From: Tetraselmis striata
Taxonomy: Eukaryota > Chlorophyta > Chlorodendrophyceae > Chlorodendrales > Chlorodendraceae
Direction of reading: 5' to 3'
Assembly (NCBI GenBank): GCA_006384855.1
Contig: VCJN01000008.1
Span: forward strand, 18,478 to 82,477
Length of the DNA stretch: 64,000 bases
The notes beneath the pieces were generated by a model that saw only the letters and a program-made list of their open reading frames with translations, searched no databases and had not been told where the DNA came from. Shown here one piece after another: positions 51,178 to 62,619 of the stretch (position 1 is the first letter of the stretch; each line of letters begins with the position of its first letter). Position numbers and translations under genes: made by a program.

Positions 51178-52295
51178 ATGGACAACACCCGGTTGCCTGA
51201 CGACCTGTACGATTCGGAGGGGTGCGGTGGAGGCAACGCCGCGAGTTCGACGACTGACACCGCTAACCTCACTGCGCTGGTGCAACGGATGCTGCTGCGA
51301 CTCGACGAGCTAGACTCCCGCACCTCTGCCATTCAACAACCACCTCCGCAGAAACCTATTCCCGAGACGCCAGCCAACGGCCTCGAGGGTGACGACGAGG
51401 AGGAGGACTCCCCCCCCCCGGTTTCCCTGCAAAATCGCCAGGCCACGCGGCGTTCATCGACCCCCGCGACTGGATGGACTACCTGCCGCGGGCATACGCC
51501 GAGTCTATGCCCCCTGTAGGACTCACCAACCCCGGGCTGTGGAACCCACGCAACGACAAGTGGGACCGCTACCTCACCGACGAGAACAAGCACGCGACGC
51601 GCGACGAGTATCGCCACCTGCTGTGCTATGGAGTCTTTACCGCCGCCGCGCACGCGGCGCTCACGGACGCTGTGGCAACGCTTCGCGCGAAAAACGCCAC
51701 CGCTCGCGACACCGCGGACGCCAACGACCTACTCGACTCCGCGATTCGCACGATCATGACGTGCGGGCAGGCTGATGAAGACCGGCTCACCTACCTCCGG
51801 CGTTTCAAGTGCAAGAAGGCGCTTACCGGCGAGGAGCGAGTCGCCGAGCGCTTCTTCGATACCACCGCCGCCGAGCGCTCCAGCAATGGCGTCGACGGCC
51901 TCCTCAACGCCTTGGACGACAAAAGACTCGAGACAGCCTCCACTAGGCGGCCAAGGCGCAGGCCGCCGCGCACGCAGTTCAAGGGCAGCGGCAGCGGAGG
52001 CGGCAGCGGCAACATCCGCATCAAGGAGCAAGAGCGTGCAGAACACGCATACCGCGCCACAAAGGAGAGGGCGGACAAAAACAAGGACAAAGACAATATC
52101 AAGGGCAAGCCTCAGCCCGGCAACCATGCGAGGACGACTACTACCCCCGCAGACCGAGGAGCAGAACTGACGGTGTGCCCCGCGTTTCGAGTCATGCTAC
52201 CCAAGTTCAAGCTACATGCGACACCGCGTGCGGCGTCAATGGCGGCAATGGCAAGACATCGGGGCGAGCGATCAAGTCCTACGGTGGATCCATGA
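51178..52295 (+). pseudogene. Gag-like ORF of SDR element (one frameshift at a C run)
   Basis: The frame from ATG 51178 (MDNTRLPDDLYDSEG) is acidic and runs into a C run at 51411-51419. The continuing capsid-like sequence is in the next frame: AFIDPRDWMDYLPRAYAESM, then NDKWDRYLTDENKH, a helical Ala-rich core (HLLCYGVFTAAAHAALTDAV) and a Lys/Arg-rich C-terminus (RPRRRPPRTQFKG, KERADKNKDKD). The acidic N-terminus, helical middle and basic tail, placed upstream of RT, support a nucleocapsid role. The shift is at the homopolymer and could also be a sequencing slip. Confidence 0.55.
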
Positions 52296-53170
52296 GGGCG
52301 TCCGGATCCCCTTCAAGCACACCCCCCCCCCCCCCCACCCAACTTCCACAATGGCATCAGCATGCATGACGCTACCCCAGCGCAGCTCACCTTCCTCGAG
52401 GGCGAGCTTGCCCGCTTCGTGGAGTCCGGCGCGCGGGAGTTTGGCACCTGCCGCAAGTGGGTGTCAAGACTCTTTTTAGTACCCAAGCCCGGCGTCAACC
52501 AGTGGCGCTGCATCATCGACCTCCGCGTGCTCAACTCTTACTGTGTGCGCAAGCGGCTCAAGTTGGAGACCCTACTGGGAGTGCGCCACCTGGCCAAAAA
52601 GGGAGACTACATGTTCTCCTTCGACCTACGCTCGAAGACGGCTTCTATGCTCTAGGCATCGCAGAGGCGGACCGAGACTACTTCACCGTGGACGTCCGAG
52701 GTCAGCTCTACAGGCTCGCGGGTCTGCCAATGGGCTGGAGCCTCTCGCCCTATTACTTCGTCACGCTCACCCAAGTATTCATCACCCACATGCGGAAACC
52801 CGAGCCCGAGCCCCCCTCATCGTCTGCGCAGCCCACACGGAGCAAGCGCTACCTCCGGCGGACAAGGTGGAGGGGGGCGCGCATCCTACCTTACGTGGAC
52901 GACTTCCTCCTCTTCTCGGCATCGATGGAGCAGGCGCTCCACCTCGGTCAACGGCTCGCCAGCCTCCTCGACGCCTTGGGGCTGCAGCGGAACCCCACAA
53001 AGGGCTTTTGGGAGCCCTGCCAGTTCGGCAGGCACCTGGGGGTGGACATAAACTCAGCGTCCGGCATGTTCTACGCACCGGCAGATAAGCTGAACCGGCC
53101 ACCCGGCTCATCGGCCGCGCCACGCGGAACGCCAGGTGGCTTCCAGTGCGCGAGCTGTAGTCATTGGTAG
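52216..53170 (+). pseudogene. DIRS-type reverse transcriptase, broken frames
   Basis: QDIGASDQVLRWIHEGV (52250-52300) is the usual N-terminal DIRS-RT motif. It is followed by a C run (52321-52336) and a frame change. VSRLFLVPKPGVNQWRCIID (about 52465) and a second change near 52640 follow. Then come LYRLAGLPMGWSLSPYYF and the catalytic ILPYVDDFLLF (about 52880). The reading frame shifts again near 53090. The catalytic motifs are intact but the frames are not, so the copy is unlikely to be autonomous. Confidence 0.75.
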
Positions 53171-54175
53171 GGCAGGCGCATACCTCTTTCTGGCGATCCC
53201 GGCCGCAAGATTCTTCCTGCGGGAGCTCCACTCCGTGGTCGGCGACCGGTGGAGCGGGCGCGTCCGGATGACGCCACAGCTCCGCCGCGACCTACAGTGG
53301 TGGAAATCGGTGCCCAGTCAGTCCAACGGCAAGCCCATCCACCGCCCGGTGGAGACGGCTTATCTGCACACCGACAGCTCAGGCTACGGGTGGGGCGGGG
53401 TGTTGAACGGCTGGAGGCGCGGGGATTCCGGAGCTCGGCGGACGAGCGCCAGCACATCACCTGGAAGGAGCTCAAAGCGGTCCGACTTGCCGTGGAAAGC
53501 TTCCTCCCCCACCTCGCCGGGCGCAACGTCCTCCTGCACGAGGACAACCAGGCGGTATGTCACGTTCTATCGGGCCTAACCTCACGCTCTCCCGAGATGA
53601 TGGCCGACGACTCCGGTGCTTGCTGGATTCGCACGGCATCCACATGCGCGCGGTACATTCGCTCGGCAGCGAATATCTGCGCGGACCGTCTCAGGCGGCA
53701 CCTCGACAGCGATGATTGGCAACTCGACCCCCTCATGTTCGCGGAACTGGAGAGCCGGTTCGGCCCTCATTCCATCGACCGCTTCGCGTCCGCCCTCAAC
53801 ACCATGCTCCTCCGCTACAACGCGGCGTGGTTGGACCCTACGTGCGAGGCGGTGGACTCGTTGCACCTGCCGGATGCGGACTGGCGCCGCGAAAACAACT
53901 GGTGCAACGCACCCTGGCCCCTGCTACCCGACCTCGTGCAGAAGCTGCAACAGAGTGGCGCAGCGGCGACCGTCGTCGCCCCGCGATGGGAGGGCAAGGC
54001 GTGGCACCATGCACTCACCGAGATGGCAGCGGAGGAGCTCACGGTGGCGCCGCGCGCCGGTTTGTTCCGGCCGGGACCGCGGGACGGGCGAGGTATGATC
54101 GGCAGGCCTCACTGGCCCGTGACTGTATTCCGCGTTCCCATCCGGCATGGGTCTACCTGCGTCGAGGGGCCGTAA
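53136..54175 (+). pseudogene. RNase H domain of the SDR element, broken frames
   Basis: LHTDSSGYGWGGVLN (about 53365) gives the first catalytic Asp. After a frame change, ITWKELKAVRLAVESF supplies the Glu and LLHEDNQAVCHVL the second Asp. YIRSAANICADRLRR supplies the C-terminal Asp block. The downstream sequence (RFASALNTMLLRYNAAW, LLPDLVQKLQQSG) is the conserved DIRS extension. Similar sequence on the other strand at 55950-57249 confirms the family. Confidence 0.72.
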
Positions 54176-54265
54176 GTGCTACGCTATCCATGTTTCCGGG
54201 TCATCGTGGCTTCAGAATGAACCGCGCGTTGTGCTGCTAGCGCGCGCAACACAGGGCGCGGCGCG

Positions 54266-55159
54266 TTGCCACCTAAATATGGCCCTGCCACGCACTCTGC
54301 GCCCCCGCCACAAACACCGTCTCGTCCCAACGGCCACCAACCGCCGGCTGTACGTGCGGCACCAGTACGAACTGCAACGGTGAAGTACCTCGTCGAGGTC
54401 GCGAGCTGTACGACACCATGGGCTGATTCGATGCGCCCGTACATGACACGGGTTCTAGGGTCTGACACCCTTGGCGTCCAAACCCTGGAGCTCCTATCAG
54501 GGTCGTTTGCGCCGGCCACTGCGGCGTCTTACGCCAGTTGCATGAAGCAAAATTTCCGTTTCTACGAAGAGGAGCAGCGACCGGCCCTGGCTGCCGACCC
54601 CGGGACTATGGCACGGTACGCCACGTGGTTGGGCAAGTTGGGGACGATCAAAGCCTCCGGCTTGCAGCCTTACTTGTCGGCCGTCAACAACTTCTTCAAG
54701 GACCACGGCCAGGAGCCGATGGCTCTGAGCGATTTGGTGAGCAGGGTCCGCAAGGGCCTTGCGGCGTCGCAGGTGTTCGCCGGCGGCCGCGTGCTAGCGG
54801 CGCGATGGGCCATCAGCCGGCGCGAGGGGCAGGCCAAATGGACGGCGGACACCCTCACTAGCTGCCCGCAACTAGTGCTGACAGCAGTGCACGACATCCC
54901 CCCCCCCCCCCCCCCCAACCCCGCGGGGTTCGCGTGGACGTCCCACTCCCTCCGCAAGGGGGCCACAACAGCCGCGTACGTGATCGGCGTGACGATGCAG
55001 AAGATCAAGTACTTCGGCGGCTGGGCGATCGAGTCCAGCGTGGTGCTCGACTACATCGACCCAACAGTGCTGCCGTGTCCGGCAGCATGGCACCTCTTTG
55101 GCTGGATGACCCCCTGGGGCGGTCAACCAGCCAGGCTGCCACGCCAAATGGCGACATGA
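54266..55159 (+). pseudogene. Tyrosine recombinase of the SDR element, internally deleted
   Basis: The N-terminal SAM-like half (GSFAPATAASYASCMKQNF, GLQPYLSAVNNFF) is followed at about 54740-54900 by unrelated sequence and a C run. The C-terminal catalytic half then resumes: SHSLRKGATT (H-x-x-R), YFGGW and VVLDYIDP with the Tyr nucleophile. The segment that should carry the first catalytic Arg is missing or unrecognisable. The frame is open, so a protein could be made but should be inactive. No ATG lies at the start of the frame. Confidence 0.7.
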
Positions 55160-55488
55160 TGGCAAAACTGCGAGCCCCCTGCTTTGCTAATGGTCATATT
55201 GAGAATTATAGAGGTTTGAATTGCACGGGGCTAAGTACGACGGGTGTTACACGACGTTACAATCCCGCCAAACGCGGCTAGTACGCTACTGCCGTGTGCC
55301 CACGTCCATCCCTCACCCCGATATGACGCCCCGCGACGCGGCGGTGTCTCCTTTGCGCCAGCTTCCAGCCAGCGCAACCCACCCTTTCCAACCCTTTCAT
55401 GCGTGCTTTGGGGCCTGAGCCCGTATGCCAAACGATGTAAGAGATCTGACACCTTTTGGCAAAACTGCGAGCCCCCTGCCTTGCTAAT
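55160..55488 (+). repeat. B1-A2-B2 split direct repeat end
   Basis: B1 is 55160-55191, A2 55194-55378, B2 55457-55488. The two B copies differ at one position in the shared 32 bp. Confidence 0.82.
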
Positions 55489-55949
55489 CTGCTTTCAAAT
55501 GGGAGGGGGCTGTGAGGTTTGCCGAGAAGTTGCTTTGGCTTTGGTTACAGTGTTTTCTAAGTCAGGAGCCTGGCGGCAGCCCGCGAGAACAGAAAGCACG
55601 AAGTGAGGGAGGGAGCGACGGACGCGGCCCGCCACATGGTAGGCGGGGCGCGAAGATGGGAGATGGGGACAACAGATAGCCCGCCAGCTTTATAAGAATT
55701 CTACCTTGATTGCGGTCGACTCGTAGCGTGGTGCTGGAGTTGACCGTACTCATTTGTACGGCACCTTCGTCTCAGGCAGATTTCGGGTTTGAAGCATATT
55801 GGTACGCAGACTACTGTGCTTTTGAGTACGGTATTTTTAGCTGCGAGCATCGCATGCGTGCCACATTTGTGACGCGTACGCAGGCGAACGCGCGCAGCGG
55901 TCGTCATGCGGAAAAGGAAACCCCTATATACTACTTCTAGTAAGAATTT
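55489..55949. other. Spacer between two DIRS-group fragments
   Basis: No recognised coding sequence. It probably includes the terminal part of the inverted DIRS fragment that follows. Confidence 0.4.
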
Positions 55950-57249
55950 CAATGAGGAGGGGCTGTGTGGTTTATTGCCGAGCTCAATCTTGGGGCAGCA
56001 CGACGCAGGAGGGCGCCGGCCGTCCCGAAGGGCATATGAGGGGCGGTAAAAATTCCGGGGCCGGGCACCGGGCCCGAAGGTAGAGCCGGAAGGCGACCAC
56101 TGGCCACTTGGAAGGACGGACGCCAGTGCGTACGCCGAGGCGACCTGGCGCGAAGAGGTCCGGCGAGGGCGGGAAGACAGAGTTCCGGCGAGGGCGGGAA
56201 GACAGTCAACCACCTCGGATGCCATTTCTGAGAGACGTTGGTGCCAGCCGCGGTCGGGCCAGTAGGGCTCGATGACGGTGGCCGCCGCGCCAGAGGTGCG
56301 GAGTGTGATGACGCGGTTGTCAATGAGGCCCCATGCTGGGCGGGGTTGCACTAGTTGTGCTCACGACGCCATGCGCCATCGGAGAGGCGCAAGTTGTCGA
56401 TGGCCTCGCTGCAAGGGTCATGCCAGCGGGAATTGTAGCGCGGGAGCGGCGCGTTCTCCATGGTACCGAAGCGTTCGATGGTGTGACGCCCCAGATGTTA
56501 TCAAGGTGGTTGAAGTGGTGCAGGCTGAACGCCCAATTGCCGTAGATAGTCAATTTCGCGGCTGAGGCGGTTAGCCCAGATGTTCGACGTGGTCTTGATG
56601 TAGCGCGCACGGATGGAGATGTCGTTTGAGTCAAGGATGAACCCCAGTTTTTGCACCTCCGTCATGAGCAAAGGGGAGCGGGAGGTGAGGTTGGCGAGGA
56701 CGTGGACCACACCCATGATGTCCTCGCGGAGCAGCACATGTCAACCTCGCAGCTCCGAAAGGAATGTGAGCACGGCGTACCGAACAGCCTTGGGCTCCTT
56801 GTAGGTGATGTGCAGCGCGCGCCACCGTCGTACCAGAACCCGCGCGCCTTGGTGGTTTCGTTGAGAACGGCGCCCCACCCGTAGCCGGAGCTGTCGACAT
56901 GCATGCAGGCCGTCTCCACGGGCTAGAGATGGAGCGGCCGTTGCTGTGGACCGCCACCTACCACTCGGGGTCGCGTCGAAGTTGGCGCGTCATCTTGATG
57001 CGACAGCTCCACGAGTCCTTCATGCGGAGCACGTCGTGCAGCTCGCGCAGGTAGAACCGCGCCGGCTTGATGGCGAGAAATAATGATTGAGCGCGTCCTG
57101 CCGGGAAGGCGAGCTCTCGCACATACAGGCAGGCAGCCATCGCATGTCTCGCTTAGCACGGTCGTGGATGAGGCCCAAGCAAGGTTGTAGCGCAGCGAGT
57201 GATTCGAGCTTCCGAAGGGGGGCTCGAATCGTGCCGCTCCGCGAGTCGA
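55950..57249 (-). mobile_element. Inverted DIRS-group fragment (RNase H region), truncated by CACTA copy 2
   Basis: On the minus strand, frames encode LHDVLRMKDSWSCRIKM (RT end), CMHVDSSGYGWGAVLNETTK (RNase H first Asp), LLREDIMGVVHVLANLTSRS and ARYIKTTSNIWANRLSR. They continue to TLRTSGAAATVIEPYWPDRG and MASEVVDCLP, which parallel the RNase H tail at 53900-54060. Several frame changes show decay. The fragment stops abruptly at 57249, where the CACTG terminus begins, so the rest of its RT was separated by that insertion. Confidence 0.7.
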
Positions 57250-60200
57250 CACTGTGAGATTCAGATGTGACGTAAATGTGCCCTACTGGTGACGAACGAC
57301 GACATACGGGGACGATACGGGACGGACGAGGGACGTGGATTTCATACCCAGTAGCGACGACTATCGCGCGCGACCTGTAAAGTACTATATGAATTTCTCG
57401 TTTCCATAATTTCATCAAATTGATATGCGCACGCGGGCTCGCGTGTCGCCCGCCGACGCGGAGCACCCGGGCTAAGTACAGGCGGATGTACGCACTCATT
57501 GCACATCGCCGCACATCGCTGACCGCTGACCCCGCGGTGTGCGGCGATGTGCGGCACGACGGGCGGAGGTGTGGGCGGATGTAGGTGGTACGGTAGGTGG
57601 TAGGCGGTAGGTGGTGTTCGTAGGTGCGCGTTTTAATGCAGCCGCCCTAACTGCTGATGATTGTGTAACGCCCCAGCACGCGCATGAAGTATGGGGTCGC
57701 CTCACGGTCACCGCCGCTCACCGTTGAATCAAGCGCGGACAGCCGCGCACTCGCATCTGTGTTGCCTGCCGGTGGTGGGTTACATCCACCCCAACTCTCA
57801 ACCCCCCCCCCCCCCCGCCCCTCGCGCGCGGCAGCAGGCATGCCGGCAAAGGGATGGATAGCGAGTGTGTCGAAGGATGGCGTGTACTCATGCAAGCACT
57901 GCCGGGGCAACGTGACGGGCACTTGTGATAAGATGGCGCGAGAGCGGCACTTCCTAAAATTCCCGAACTGTAGCCACTCGTTGAAGCGTGCGGCTAAGTT
58001 GCGCCGCAAGGCCGCCTTATCACAAGCAGCAGCAGCAGGGGCGGCAGCAGCAGCAGCAACAACAACAGGGGCGGCAGCAGGAGTAGCTGCAGCCGTCGGA
58101 AACGGCCCGCCGGCGCCGGTCTCGGACGACGGCGGCTCGAAGGTGGACGATGTGATGGGCGTGGGGGAGGACCCCGTTGGCGAAGACGGTATGGACATCG
58201 ACGCGCCTGCGTGGCCGCCGGCGGGCGTGGAACCCGCGATGAGGGCGTGATATGGAAAGGCGATCCCGGCGACTTCTACATGAAGGTCATCGCCAAGAAG
58301 TTCCGGGGAGTATGGCACTACGGCGTGATAACCGGCGTCGTTACCGAGTGGGTGTTGGAGGACTACGGCGGGGCGACCCAGTGGCGCGCTGTTTTCGAGG
58401 ACGGGGGCATTGTGGGCCTTCTGCGTTCAGAGGTGAGTGGGCCCGGCCTGCGTGCTGGTGGCACCACTCAACTGCAGTTGTATGGAATCACACGCACCCA
58501 CCCGGTCGGCGTGGCAGGTTGTGGAGGCTATGACGGCTGCCCAGGAGCACCCCCCTGTGGATGCGGACGGGGAGGCTCGTTTGGTAACCGTCCATGAAGG
58601 CGATGACTTGTCCAGTGAATCACGCACCTTGCCCGGCGTGCGGTCAACACAACCCGGCTGGCGGAGGCCAAGCAGAACACTGGCTGCCATGGCGTGTGCC
58701 ACGTGCATGTGGTCCGGGGCTATGTCAGCATGGTCAACCTCTTCCCCCTCCACTGTGAGATTCAGATGTGACGTAAATGTGCCCTACTGGTGACGAACGA
58801 CGACATACGGGGACGATACGGGACGGACGAGGGACGTGGATTTCATACCCAGTAGCGACGACTATCGCGCGCGACCTGTAAAGTACTATATGAATTTCTC
58901 GTTTCCATAATTTCATCAAATTGATATGCGCACGCGGGCTCGCGTGTCGCCCTCCGACGCGGAGCACCCGGGCTAAGTACAGGCGGATGTACGCACTCAT
59001 TGCACATCGCCGCACATCGCTGACCGCTGACCCCGCGGTGTGCCGCGATGTGCGGCAAGACGGGCGGAGGTGTGGGCGGATGTAGGTGGTACGGTAGGTG
59101 GTAGGCGGTAGGTGGTGTTCGTAGGTGCGCGTTTTAATGCAGCCGCCCTAACTGCTGATGATTGTGTAACGCCCCAGCACGCGCATGAAGTATGGGGTCG
59201 CCTCACGGTCACCGCCGCTCACCGTTGAATCAAGCGCGGACAGCCGCGCACTCGCATCTGTGTTGCCTGCCGGTGGTGGGTTACATCCACCCCAACTCTC
59301 AACCCCCCCCCCCCCCCCGCCCCTCGCGCGCGGCAGCAGGCATGCCGGCAAAGGGATGGATAGCGAGTGTGTCGAAGGATGGCGTGTACTCATGCAAGCA
59401 CTGCCGGGGCAACGTGACGGGCACTTGTGATAAGATGGCGCGAGAGCGGCACTTCCTAAAATTCCCGAACTGTAGCCACTCGTTGAAGCGTGCGGCTAAG
59501 TTGCGCCGCAAGGCCGCCTTATCACAAGCAGCAGCAGCAGGGGCGGCAGCAGCAGCAGCAACAACAACAGGGGCGGCAGCAGGAGTAGCTGCAGCCGTCG
59601 GAAACGGCCCGCCGGCGCCGGTCTCGGACGACGGCGGCTCGAAGGTGGACGATGTGATGGGCGTGGGGGAGGACCCCGTTGGCGAAGACGGTATGGACAT
59701 CGACGCGCCTGCGTGGCCGCCGGCGGGCGTGGAACCCGCGATGAGGGCGTGATATGGAAAGGCGATTCCGGCGACTTCTACATGAAGGTCATCGCCAAGA
59801 AGTTCCGGGGGGTATGGCACTACGGCGTGATAACCGGCGTCGTTACCGAGTGGGTGTTGGAGGACTACGGCGGGGCGACCCAGTGGCGCGCTGTTTTCGA
59901 GGACGGGGGCATTGTGGGCCTTCTGCGTTCAGAGGTGAGTGGGCCCGGCCTGCGTGCTGGTGGCACCACTCAACTGCGGTTGTATGGAATCACACGCACC
60001 CGCCCGGTCGGCGTGGCAGGTTGTGGAGGCTATGACGGCTGCCCAGGAGCACCCCCCTGTGGATGCGGACGGGGAGGCTCGCTTGGTAACCGTCCATGAA
60101 GGCGATGACTTGTCCAGTGAATCACGCACCTTGCCCGGCGTGCGGTCAACACAACCCGGCTGGCGGAGGCCAAGCAGAACACTGGCTGCCATGGCGTGTG

Positions 60201-60252
60201 CCATGTGCATGTGGTCCGGGGCTATGTCAGCATGGTCAACCTCTTCCCCCTC
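57250..60252 (+). repeat. Tandem duplication of the CACTA 5' end (unit about 1,501 bp)
   Basis: Unit 1 runs 57250-58750 and unit 2 58751-60252. They are almost identical, differing by a 1-nt change in C-run length and a few substitutions. Both begin exactly with the CACTG terminus. Unit 1 ends TCTTCCCCCTC and unit 2 continues past that point (CTCGCGCCG). Confidence 0.9.
57840..58750 (+). pseudogene. Transposase N-terminal fragment, unit 1
   Basis: From ATG 57840 the frame is open through the Cys/His finger and the Ala-rich linker (the CAG region is in frame here, unlike copy 1) to a stop near 58250. The Tudor-like module (KKFRGVWHYGVITGV) is in another frame (58211-58440). After the probable donor at 58432 the sequence jumps, at about 58622, from the acidic region to the segment before the GCHGV motif, reflecting the shared internal deletion. 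It is cut off by the second unit at 58751. Confidence 0.7.
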
Positions 60253-60840
60253 GCGCCGTTCCACCTGTTTTTTTTTGGCTTGGGAAGGGACTTCTGGAGG
60301 AAATTTGTCACCGTGCAGGGCCACATTGGATTCCGAGCTATGAAGCATGAAGACCGGCGCCAGGCTTTAGTCCCGATACCCAGCAACTTTGAACGCGGGT
60401 TGCGCCCTTCGTTTGCAGTGTCCAAGAATCGAAAGGTAAACCCCTCCCCCCCCCCCCCCCCCCCCCCCGGGCGTGGGCGTGGGCGTGGGCGTGACGGCAT
60501 TCCCCTCCATGACTGCAGGGTCAGGCAAGGTGACGGTGCAGCCCGGCTGGGTCATGGAGGAATTCTTGCACCACATGGAAACGTTTTCCATTCTTAACGC
60601 CGGTCCGCTCCTCGAGGAGGCCCGGGTGAAGGCGATCATGCCCGAGAAGGAGCTCGCGTCCCCTGCGGTGGTGCGTTCGGTGTCACGACTGGCGGTGCTT
60701 GGGCACATGTACAAGCGCCTGCAAGGAGCTGCGTGGTTCGTCACGCGGTGGGGGTTGCAGAATGTGGTGACGGAGGAGGACGGCCCCGAGCGCAAGGCGC
60801 AGGTGGACGCGCTCACTAGGGAGGGGAGGACTCGATACCC
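59342..60840 (+). pseudogene. Transposase fragment, unit 2, with core deleted
   Basis: It has the same start (ATG 59342), finger, linker and frame-shifted Tudor-like module as unit 1. It then continues past the duplication end into the GYVSMVNLFPLAP segment, intron 60436-60518 (C run after the donor), and the exon PGWVMEEFLHHMETF...MYKRLQGAAWFVTRW. It runs into the minisatellite where copy 1 continues with the SNLHSAVCR region. The Tnp2 catalytic middle is missing, so it cannot encode an active transposase. Confidence 0.72.
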
Positions 60841-62023
60841 AGCGCGGCGCCAAGGCGCGGCGGCCGGGGCAGCGCGGCGCCAAGGCGCGGCGGCCGGGGC
60901 AGCGCGGCGCCAAGGCGCGGCGGCCGGGGCAGCGCGGCGCCAACGCGCGGCGGCCGGGGCAGCGCGGCGCCAAGGCGCGGCGGCCGGGGCAGCGCGGCGC
61001 CAAGGCGCGGCGGCCGGGGCAGCGCGGCGCCAAGGCGCGGCGGCCGGGGCAGCGCGGCGCCAAGGCGCGGCGGCCGGGGCAGCGCGGCGCCAAGGCGCGG
61101 CGGCCGGGGCAGCGCGGCGCCAACGCGAGTGGGATGGGCGGGGCAGCGCGGCGCCAAGGCGCGGCGGCCGGGGCAGCGCGGCGCCAAGGCGCGGCGGCCG
61201 GGGCAGCGCGGCGCCAAGGCGCGGCGGCCGGGGCAGCGCGGCGCCAAGGCGCGGCGGCCGGGGCAGCGCGGCGCCAAGGCGCGGCGGCCGGGGCAGCGCG
61301 GCGCCAAGGCGCGGCGGCCGGGGCAGCGCGGCCCCAAGGCGCGGCGGCCGGGGCAGCGCGGCGCCAAGGCGCGGCGGCCGGGGCAGCGCGGCGCCAAGGC
61401 GCGGCGGCCGGGGCAGCGCGGCGCCAAGGCGCGGCGGCCGGGGCAGCGCGGCGCCAAGGCGCGGCGGCCGGGGCAGCGCGGCGCCAAGGCGCGGCGGCCG
61501 GGGCAGCGCGGCGCCAAGGCGCGGCGGCCGGGGCAGCGCGGCGCCAAGGCGCGGCGGCCGGGGCAGCGCGGCGCCAACGCGCGGCGGCCGGGGCAGCGCG
61601 GCGCCAAGGCGCGGCGGCCGGGGCAGCGCGGCGCCAAGGCGCGGCGGCCGGGGCAGCGCGGCGCCAAGGCGCGGCGGCCGGGGCAGCGCGGCGGCCGGGG
61701 CAGCGCGGCGCCAACGCGAATGGGATGGGCGGGGCAGCGCGGCGCCAAGGCGCGGCGGCCGGGGCAGCGCGGCGCCAAGGCGCGGCGGCCGGGGCAGCGC
61801 GGCGCCAAGGCGCGGCGGCCGGGGCAGCGCGGCGCCAACGCGAGTGGGATGGGCGGGGCAGCGCGGCGCCAAGGCGCGGCGGCCGGGGCAGCGCGGCGCC
61901 AAGGCGCGGCGGCCGGGGCAGCGCGGCGCCAAGGCGCGGCGGCCGGGGCAGCGCGGCGCCAAGGCGCGGCGGCCGGGGCAGCACGGCGCCAAGGCGCGGC
62001 GGCCGGGGCAGCGCGGCGCCAAG
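60841..62023. repeat. 30-bp minisatellite inside the CACTA transposase
   Basis: There are 35 units of 30 bp (beginning AGCGCGGCGCCAAGGCGC), three 34-bp variant units (61111-61144, 61702-61735, 61826-61859, each with CGAGTGGG or CGAATGGG), one 17-bp partial unit at 61685-61701 and a final partial unit. There are single-base variants at a few units. Because the unit is a multiple of three without stop codons, all six frames stay open for hundreds of codons (Arg/Gly/Ala/Pro-rich). These are not genes. The array begins exactly where the copy-1 match GAGGACTCGATACC stops. Confidence 0.95.
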
Positions 62024-62619
62024 ACAGCGCATACAGCGGAATCGGCGGAACGGGATGCATTACAAGTTGTGGACGGCAGGCGCTGAAAACTACGCGGTCA
62101 TGCCGCAACAACCCCAGCACTGGCTTCTGGATACCTCTGATCTGGCTGGCGGCGGCGGGCTGCGGGATGCAGGGCCGCATGACTGAGGTGGCGGTGCTGG
62201 TGAGCCCGGAGAGTCTGCATGCGGCGGAGGCGGCGCAGCCGCATAGGCACTAGACAATGCTCTGAAGCGAGCCCCAATTGTCTGCCCAGCGCCTGCCCCA
62301 ATGTAACGCACCAGCTTGGCAGCAATTGGCAGCTCTTTTGCCCCCCCTCCACCCCACAGACACACTACCAATCCCAGTTTCTCATCCCGGCGGGCAGTTG
62401 ATGCGTATACCCAGGCTTGTGCGTCCGCGGTGCGGGGGGGGGGGGGGGGGGAATCACTATAGCTAAGCTAGTGATGTGAGATATGAGTGCAGCAACAGAT
62501 ATTGTGCAAGATATAATACGATGGCATGCAAGCGGGTCCCCGCTCTTCCACAATCATTGGCCCTGCTCCCTCTTGCCCCGCCCCCGGTGCCCTTTAGCTG
62601 CTCTCAGCATCCCGAGTGG
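62024..62619. other. CACTA copy 2 segment without counterpart in copy 1
   Basis: It has short frames only. A G run occurs at 62436-62451. An isolated GATGCGTATACCCAGG... stretch and AT-rich sequence follow. No gene is recognised. Confidence 0.45.

Larger units (their letters stand above)
50881..55488 (+). mobile_element. PAT/Kangaroo-like tyrosine-recombinase retroelement with split direct repeats
   Basis: A1 (50881-51075, TCATATTGAGAATTATAAAG) is repeated as A2 (55194-55378). A short B repeat (TGGCAAAACTGCGAGCCCCC) occurs as B1 (55160-55191) just before A2 and B2 (55457-55488) after it. The order A1-genes-B1-A2-B2 defines split direct repeats. Inside, in order: Gag-like, RT, RNase H and tyrosine recombinase, all on + but in several frames. 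It sits directly against B2 of the previous element (50834-50870), with only about 10 bp between. Confidence 0.82.

Noticed and set aside
60841..62023. Regular 30-bp repeats resembling a CRISPR array
   Set aside because: There are no unique spacers; the units are directly contiguous. The setting is a eukaryotic transposon.
60367..62253. Several overlapping open frames of 350-551 codons on both strands
   Set aside because: They are read through the 30-bp minisatellite, whose unit length is a multiple of three and lacks stop codons in every frame. They do not represent genes.
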